A DNA stretch of 64,000 nucleotides from NCBI RefSeq assembly GCF_042887685.1, contig NZ_JBHVOS010000007.1, forward strand, positions 62,001-126,000, read 5' to 3'. The DNA comes from Oerskovia sp042887685 (GTDB lineage: Bacteria; Actinomycetota; Actinomycetes; Actinomycetales; Cellulomonadaceae). Made by a program: the position numbers and the translations under genes. The notes under the pieces were generated by a model. That model ran no database searches. It was not told where the DNA came from and worked only from the letters and a program-made list of their open reading frames with translations. Shown piece by piece: positions 59,620 through 64,000 of the stretch (its first letter is position 1; each line of letters begins with the position of its first letter).

Positions 59620-61845
59620 GTGAATCCCATGGACCACGACGAGCACGGTGACCGCACGGGCCACGACGGGCACGCAGGTCACGGCCACGAGCATCACGTG
59701 GGCGACGACAGCACGCACGACGGGCACGCCGCGCACGACATGGCGACCATGACCGCGACGGACCACTCGGCCCACGCCGACCACTCCGTCCATGCGGACC
59801 ACGCGGGCCACGAGGGCCACGAGGGGCACGACGCCCACGGCGGCCACGCGGGCCACGGCGGCCACGCAGGCCACGTCGCCATGTTCCGCCGCCTGTTCTG
59901 GATCATGCTCGCCCTCGCGGTCCCGACGGTCGGCGCGAGCATGATGTTCGCCTCGATCATCGGCTACTCGCTCCCGGACGTCCCGGGCATCGCGTGGATC
60001 TCACCGGTCCTCGGCACGGTCATGTACGCGTGGGGCGGCAGGCCGTTCCTCACGGGTGCGGTCGACGAGCTCAAGGCCCGCAAGCCCGGCATGATGCTGC
60101 TCGTCGCGCTCGCGATCACGGTCGCGTTCGTGTCGTCGTGGGGCGCGAGCCTGGGGATCCTGTCGCACGAGCTCGACTTCTGGTGGGAGCTCGCGCTCCT
60201 GGTCGTGATCATGCTGCTGGGCCACTGGATCGAGATGCGGTCGCTCGCGCAGTCGTCGTCGGCCCTGGAGTCGCTCGCCGCGCTGCTGCCCGACGAGGCC
60301 GAGCGCGTGGGCGCCGACGGTCAGGTGACCACGGTGTCCCCGACCGACCTGGTCGTGGGCGACGTCGTCGTGGTGCGCCCCGGTGGGCGCGTGCCCGCGG
60401 ACGGCGTGGTCTCCCAGGGGTCGGCGGACGTCGACGAGTCGATGATCACGGGCGAGTCGCGCCCGGTGCGCCGGACGGTCGGCGACCACGTCGTGGCCGG
60501 GACGGTCGCGACCGACCAGGCGCTGCGCGTCACGGTCGACGCGGTCGGTGACGACACGGCGCTCGCGGGCATCCAGCGTCTGGTGACGCAGGCCCAGGCG
60601 TCCTCGTCGCACGCGCAGCGCCTCGCGGACCGCGCCGCGGGCTGGCTCTTCTGGTTCGCGCTCGGCGCGGCGGTGCTGACGCTGGTCGCGTGGAGCGTCT
60701 GGGGCACCCAGGAGAGTGCGCTGATCCGGACCATCACGGTCCTCGTCATCGCGTGCCCCCACGCGCTGGGTCTCGCGATCCCGCTCGTCGTGTCGATCTC
60801 GACCGAGCGCGCGGCCAAGGCGGGCGTGCTCGTCAAGGACCGCATGGCGCTCGAGCAGATGCGAACGGTCGACGCCGTCCTGTTCGACAAGACCGGCACC
60901 CTGACCAGGGGCGAGCCCGTGGTGACGCACCTGGTCGCGACGTCGGGCAGCGAGGACGAGCTGCTCGCGGTCTCCGCGGCCGTCGAGGCCGACTCCCAGC
61001 ACCCCCTGGCCCGCGCGATCGTGAACGCCGCCGCGGACAGGGGCGTGCAGGTGCCGCGTGCCGAGGACTTCCAGTCCTCGACGGCCGTGGGCGTCTCGGC
61101 TCTCGTGGACGGTCGCCGGATCGCGGTGGGCGGCCCCTCGCTCCTGCGCGAGCACGGGCTGTCCCCCCTGCCCGACGCCGCCGCGTGGGAGGGCGAGGGC
61201 GCGACGGTCCTGCACGCGCTCGGGCTGGGAGACGGGGCACCCCGCGTGCTCGGTGGCTTCGCGCTGGCCGACGAGATCCGGCCCGAGTCCCGCGAAGCGA
61301 TCGACGCCCTGCACCGGCGTGGCATCCGGGTCGTCATGATCACGGGTGACGCGCAGGCGGTGGCGCAGTCCGTGGCGGACGAGCTCGGCATCGACGAGGT
61401 CTTCGCGGGGGTCAGGCCGGGAGACAAGGGCGACAAGGTCTCCGAGCTCCAGGCCCGCGGGCACAAGGTCGCGATGGTCGGCGACGGCGTCAACGACGCC
61501 CCCGCGCTCGCCCAGGCCGACGTGGGTATCGCGATCGGCGCGGGCACAGACGTGGCCATCGCGTCGGCCGGGGTCATCCTCGCGAGCGACGACCCGCGCT
61601 CGGTCCTGTCGGTCATCGAGCTGTCGAGGGCCAGCTACCGCAAGATGAAGCAGAACCTGTGGTGGGCCGCCGGGTACAACCTGGTGTCGGTGCCGCTCGC
61701 GGCGGGCGTCCTGGCGCCGGTCGGGTTCGTCATGCCGATGGCCGTGGGCGCGCTGCTCATGTCCCTGTCGACCGTGATCGTCGCCCTCAACGCGCAGCTC
61801 CTGCGCCGGTTGGACCTCGACCCCGAGCGCGTGGCAGCCTCGTAG
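59620..61845 (+). CDS. copB: Copper-exporting P1B-type ATPase (CopB-like, CPH motif)
   Basis: 741 residues. The N-terminal 85 residues are extremely His-rich (HDGHAGHGHEHH, HAGHEGHEGHDAHGGHAGHG), replacing the CxxC metal domain of CopA. Eight predicted helices, VDESMITGESRPVRR (actuator), IACPHALGLAIP (CPH in helix 6, the P1B-3 hallmark), FDKTGTLTRGEP (phosphorylated Asp) and MVGDGVNDAPALAQADVGIA follow. It pumps copper or silver out of the cytoplasm. GTG 59620 is chosen over ATG 59629 because GAGGGAGG lies eight bases before it. It leads an operon with two copper-related small proteins. Confidence 0.94.
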   Translation: MNPMDHDEHGDRTGHDGHAGHGHEHHVGDDSTHDGHAAHDMATMTATDHSAHADHSVHADHAGHEGHEGHDAHGGHAGHGGHAGHVAMFRRLFWIMLALAVPTVGASMMFASIIGYSLPDVPGIAWISPVLGTVMYAWGGRPFLTGAVDELKARKPGMMLLVALAITVAFVSSWGASLGILSHELDFWWELALLVVIMLLGHWIEMRSLAQSSSALESLAALLPDEAERVGADGQVTTVSPTDLVVGDVVVVRPGGRVPADGVVSQGSADVDESMITGESRPVRRTVGDHVVAGTVATDQALRVTVDAVGDDTALAGIQRLVTQAQASSSHAQRLADRAAGWLFWFALGAAVLTLVAWSVWGTQESALIRTITVLVIACPHALGLAIPLVVSISTERAAKAGVLVKDRMALEQMRTVDAVLFDKTGTLTRGEPVVTHLVATSGSEDELLAVSAAVEADSQHPLARAIVNAAADRGVQVPRAEDFQSSTAVGVSALVDGRRIAVGGPSLLREHGLSPLPDAAAWEGEGATVLHALGLGDGAPRVLGGFALADEIRPESREAIDALHRRGIRVVMITGDAQAVAQSVADELGIDEVFAGVRPGDKGDKVSELQARGHKVAMVGDGVNDAPALAQADVGIAIGAGTDVAIASAGVILASDDPRSVLSVIELSRASYRKMKQNLWWAAGYNLVSVPLAAGVLAPVGFVMPMAVGALLMSLSTVIVALNAQLLRRLDLDPERVAAS

Positions 61846-61848
61846 CCG

Positions 61849-62310
61849 ATGTCCGTGATGTCCCCGATCACCCCGGCCGGGGCCGTGTCGACCTCCCACC
61901 TGGGCAACGCGGTCCGGCCCGCCCGAACCGCCGGCCTCGTCCGGCGGTTCGTGGTGCTGCTCGGGACGGTGGCGCTGCTGGTCGGGTTCGTCGGGATGCA
62001 CCAGATGTCGGGCAGCCCCGTGGCCCACGGGCCCTCGCACGCGGTCACCGACCCGGCGACCGCCACCGCGGGCCACGCGGTCGGCGACCCGGGCGCGGAG
62101 GAGGGGGCGCCGTCGGGCACGGGGCACGGCGAGCTCGAGGCGATGTGCCTCCTGGTGCTCGTCGCGCTCTTCTCGCTCGGCGGCCCGGCGCTCGTGCGCC
62201 GCCTGCCCGACGGCGTCACGCACCTCGTGCGCGTCGTCGCGCCCTGGTGGCGGCTCGGGGCCGCGCTGAGGGCACCGTCGCTCGTCGCGCTCGGGATCAG
62301 TCGGAGATAG
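61849..62310 (+). CDS. DUF6153 membrane protein of the copper operon
   Basis: 153 residues. One N-terminal helix (FVVLLGTVALLVGFVGMHQMSG) is followed by an outer His/Met/Gly loop (HQMSGSPVAHGPSHAV, GHGELEAM). A second helix region (LEAMCLLVLVALFSLGGPALV) follows. The family accompanies copper genes and DUF305 proteins in actinobacteria. The start lies three bases after the copB stop, so translation is coupled. The His/Met residues suggest periplasmic-side copper binding, inferred. Confidence 0.8.
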   Translation: MSVMSPITPAGAVSTSHLGNAVRPARTAGLVRRFVVLLGTVALLVGFVGMHQMSGSPVAHGPSHAVTDPATATAGHAVGDPGAEEGAPSGTGHGELEAMCLLVLVALFSLGGPALVRRLPDGVTHLVRVVAPWWRLGAALRAPSLVALGISRR

Positions 62311-62394
62311 GGGCTCGGCCCGACCAGGGCCGCAGCGACCGTCACCGCCACGGAGTAGCCGTGGCACACCGATCGATCACCTGAAGGACGACTC

Positions 62395-63012
62395 ATGAAC
62401 AAGCACACCCTGACCAAGGTCGGCATCGGCCTGACCCTCGGCTCGACGCTGGTCCTCGCGGGCTGCGCGGACGCCGGCGACGGCGGAGGCGCGGACGGCC
62501 ACGACATGGGCGACGGCTCGCCGTCGCAGGACGCGGGGGCGGACGCCACCGGGGCGAACGACGCGGACGTCGTGTTCGCGCAGATGATGATCCCGCACCA
62601 CGAGCAGGCGCTCGTGATGTCGCGCATCGTGCTCGGCACGGAGGGGGTCGACCCTGCGGTCGTCGACCTCGCTACCCGTATCGAGGGCGCGCAGGAGCCC
62701 GAGATCGCGACCATGGAGGGCTTCCTCGAGGAGTGGGGCGCCGAGCCGATGGGCGACCACTCGGGCCACGAGATGGACGGGATGCTGAGCGACGAGGAGA
62801 TCCAGGCGCTCGAGGCGGCGGACGCCACGACCGTCTCACGCCTGTTCCTCGAGGGCATGATCGCCCACCACGAGGGAGCCGTGGACATGGCGAAGGCCGA
62901 GATCGCGGACGGTGAGAACGCCGAGGCTCGCGCGCTGGCCCAGGAGATCATCGACGCCCAGGAGCAGGAGATCCAGGAGATGCAGGACCTGCTGGCAGCT
63001 CTGCGGCAGTAG
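62395..63012 (+). CDS. DUF305 copper-associated lipoprotein
   Basis: 205 residues. A lipoprotein signal with lipobox LVLAGC (lipidated Cys24) is followed by an Asp/Gly-rich stalk with HDMGDGS. Two DUF305 four-helix halves come next, each with an HH pair: FAQMMIPHHEQALVMS and FLEGMIAHHEGAVDMAK. GDHSGHEMDGM lies between them. The His/Met residues are candidate copper ligands at the outer membrane face. It is the last gene of the copper operon, closed by a strong hairpin. Confidence 0.92.
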   Translation: MNKHTLTKVGIGLTLGSTLVLAGCADAGDGGGADGHDMGDGSPSQDAGADATGANDADVVFAQMMIPHHEQALVMSRIVLGTEGVDPAVVDLATRIEGAQEPEIATMEGFLEEWGAEPMGDHSGHEMDGMLSDEEIQALEAADATTVSRLFLEGMIAHHEGAVDMAKAEIADGENAEARALAQEIIDAQEQEIQEMQDLLAALRQ

Positions 63013-63027
63013 CCGCCGGGTGCCGAA

Positions 63028-63074
63028 CACGGGGTTGAGGTCGTTCTGAGCAGACTGACGACCTCAACCCCGTG
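63028..63074 (+). terminator. Terminator of the copper operon
   Basis: CACGGGGTTGAGGTCGT (63028-63044) pairs perfectly with 63058-63074 (17 pairs); inside the loop TCTG AG CAGA forms a second small stem. It begins 16 bases after the DUF305 stop codon. Confidence 0.88.
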
Positions 63075-63116
63075 GTCGACCGCTGGCAAAGCCCTGGCCG
63101 CTGCGAGACTGGGACC

Positions 63117-63692
63117 ATGACTCGATCCTCTCGCGCTGCGGTCGGCGGGCTTCTTCTCACGCCGGGGGCCGGGGCCGGTCGCGACCACCCCACGCTCGTC
63201 GCGGTCGAGGAGGCCGTGGCCCCGCTGCCCGCGCGGCGGGTCGACTTCCCGTACCGGCTCGCCGGGAAGCGCATGCCGGACCGGGCGCCGGTCGCGGTCG
63301 CGCACCTGGTCGAGGAGGCGACACGCTTCGCGGCCGAGGAGGGGTTCGCGCCCGACCGGCTCGTGCTCGGCGGCCGCTCCTACGGTGGACGCATGTGCTC
63401 GATCGCGGTCGCCGAGGGTCTGCCTGCGGCCGGGCTGGTGCTGCTGAGCTACCCCCTGCACCCGCCGGGCAAGCCCGACAAGCTGCGCGTCGACCACTTC
63501 CCACAGCTCACGGTCCCAGTGCTCTTCGTGTCCGGCACGACCGACCCGTTCGGCTCTCCCGAGGAGTTCGACGAGCACGTCGCCGCGATCCCCGGGCCGG
63601 TCACCCAGGTGCGCCTGCCCGGTGCCCACGACGTCCGGAACGACCACGCGGCGGTGAGCGACGCCGTCGTGCGGTGGCTGGCGACGTTCTGA
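63117..63692 (+). CDS. Small alpha/beta hydrolase (dienelactone-hydrolase/KANL3-Tex30-like)
   Basis: 191 residues. GLLLTPGAGAGRDHPTLVAV at the start, LVLGGRSYGGRMCSIAVAEG (Ser nucleophile), TVPVLFVSGTTDPFGSPEEF (Asp region) and VRLPGAHDVRND (His) give a complete triad. It matches the alpha/beta hydrolases often annotated as Tex30-like and usually of unknown substrate. GAGACT, six bases before ATG 63117, is a leaderless-type promoter. It is a monocistron between the copper operon and the right edge. Confidence 0.88.
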   Translation: MTRSSRAAVGGLLLTPGAGAGRDHPTLVAVEEAVAPLPARRVDFPYRLAGKRMPDRAPVAVAHLVEEATRFAAEEGFAPDRLVLGGRSYGGRMCSIAVAEGLPAAGLVLLSYPLHPPGKPDKLRVDHFPQLTVPVLFVSGTTDPFGSPEEFDEHVAAIPGPVTQVRLPGAHDVRNDHAAVSDAVVRWLATF

Positions 63693-63724
63693 ACCGCGCG
63701 CGCCGCGACACGCCAGCGACACGC

Positions 63725-63738
63725 TGGGAGCGCTTCCA
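63725..63738. promoter_or_regulatory. CebR/CelR-like LacI operator at the right edge
   Basis: TGGGAGCGCTTCCA differs in one base from the actinobacterial cellulose-regulator consensus TGGGAGCGCTCCCA. It lies 163 bases upstream of the next secreted-protein gene. TACGGT at 63813-63818 is a candidate -10 between them. Confidence 0.75.
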
Positions 63739-63900
63739 CAATCACCCGGTCCCGAGTACCTTTGGCGCTGATATGTCGTGTTCGCCCGGTCGATCCGGGC
63801 ATGTCGGACGAGTACGGTGATCAACCGTCCGGCACCAGCCCCGCTCGCACCCGAGAGCCGAGGGCGTCCCCCTCCGACCACCCTCGAAAGGTCCTCCTCG

Positions 63901-64000
63901 ATGCGCGCAGCGCCCGTCGCCCTCCTCACGGCAGCGATCCTCGTGGCCACCCCCACGATCGCGTCCGCAGGGTCCGACTCCCCCACCCCGTACACCGTGA
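63901..64000 (+). CDS. Start of a secreted protein (3' truncated by window edge)
   Basis: Only 33 codons are seen: a short basic start, a hydrophobic core (APVALLTAAILVATPTIA) and a signal-peptidase site ASA/G, then GSDSPTPYTV. The frame runs out of the window open. The CebR/CelR-like operator upstream suggests a sugar-regulated secreted enzyme such as a glycosidase or binding protein, which only the missing part can show. Confidence 0.75.
   Translation, partial: MRAAPVALLTAAILVATPTIASAGSDSPTPYTV

Overview
The window is about 73% G+C or higher by eye. Its genes use G/C-rich third positions and GTG starts, and many have a TANNNT box 6-8 bases before the start codon, which suggests leaderless mRNA. 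Together with a two-Clp_N ClpC with a UVR motif, LAxTG-type surface anchoring, CebR/CelR-like operators and secreted polysaccharide-active enzymes, this points to a chromosomal segment of an actinobacterium of the Cellulomonadaceae/Promicromonosporaceae type (Cellulomonas, Oerskovia or Cellulosimicrobium-like). The genus is an inference. I see no rRNA, tRNA, IS element, prophage or CRISPR array.

Layout. 1-5.7 kb: end of a sortase-anchored surface protein, a LacI regulator, and two secreted discoidin-domain proteins (a clan-A-like glycoside hydrolase and a DUF1996 protein) whose promoter has a LacI-type operator just after the predicted start of transcription. 5.7-14.4 kb: a fused luciferase-like/FAD oxidoreductase opposite a MarR gene, a YrhK membrane protein, FabH-like ketosynthase, a choloylglycine-hydrolase-family amidase, a type-B carboxylesterase, an unknown gene and an AIM24 protein. 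14.6-21.4 kb: release factor 3, a DHA2 drug exporter, an ArsR-like repressor divergent from a second MFS pump, and a PLP-dependent Thr/Ser dehydratase-like enzyme. 21.4-25.5 kb: a complete L-lactate utilisation locus (FadR/LldR-type regulator divergent from lutABC, two identical-class operators around the promoter). 25.5-31.2 kb: acetyltransferase-TetR operon, Nudix hydrolase, a large multi-domain chitinase, uridine-kinase-like protein.

31.2-46.4 kb: second DHA2 exporter, aminotransferase, DUF559 nuclease-like protein, SRPBCC, OsmC, ClpC, YwiC-like membrane protein, tandem universal stress protein, and a one-chain sigma factor/anti-sigma zinc finger/transmembrane/Ig-like protein. 46.4-59.4 kb: pentapeptide protein, tRNase Z, AarF/UbiB kinase, MFS pump opposite a GlxA-type regulator, secreted TAP-like peptidase, a GntR/UTRA-SIS operon, cupin, small membrane protein and an alpha/beta hydrolase. 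59.5-63.1 kb: a copper operon (CsoR-type operator, CopB ATPase, DUF6153, DUF305 lipoprotein, terminator). The right edge starts another secreted protein behind a third LacI-type operator.

The most unusual structure is a dispersed intergenic hairpin with a shared 17-20 base arm (core GTGTGCAGTTCGGG) present five times between 31.2 and 52.7 kb. The loops differ and the stems are extended by copy-specific complementary bases. One copy lies in a divergent upstream region, so the family is not explained as simple terminators. The fused sigma/anti-sigma/Ig-like protein at 43.5-45.6 kb is the most interesting single gene.
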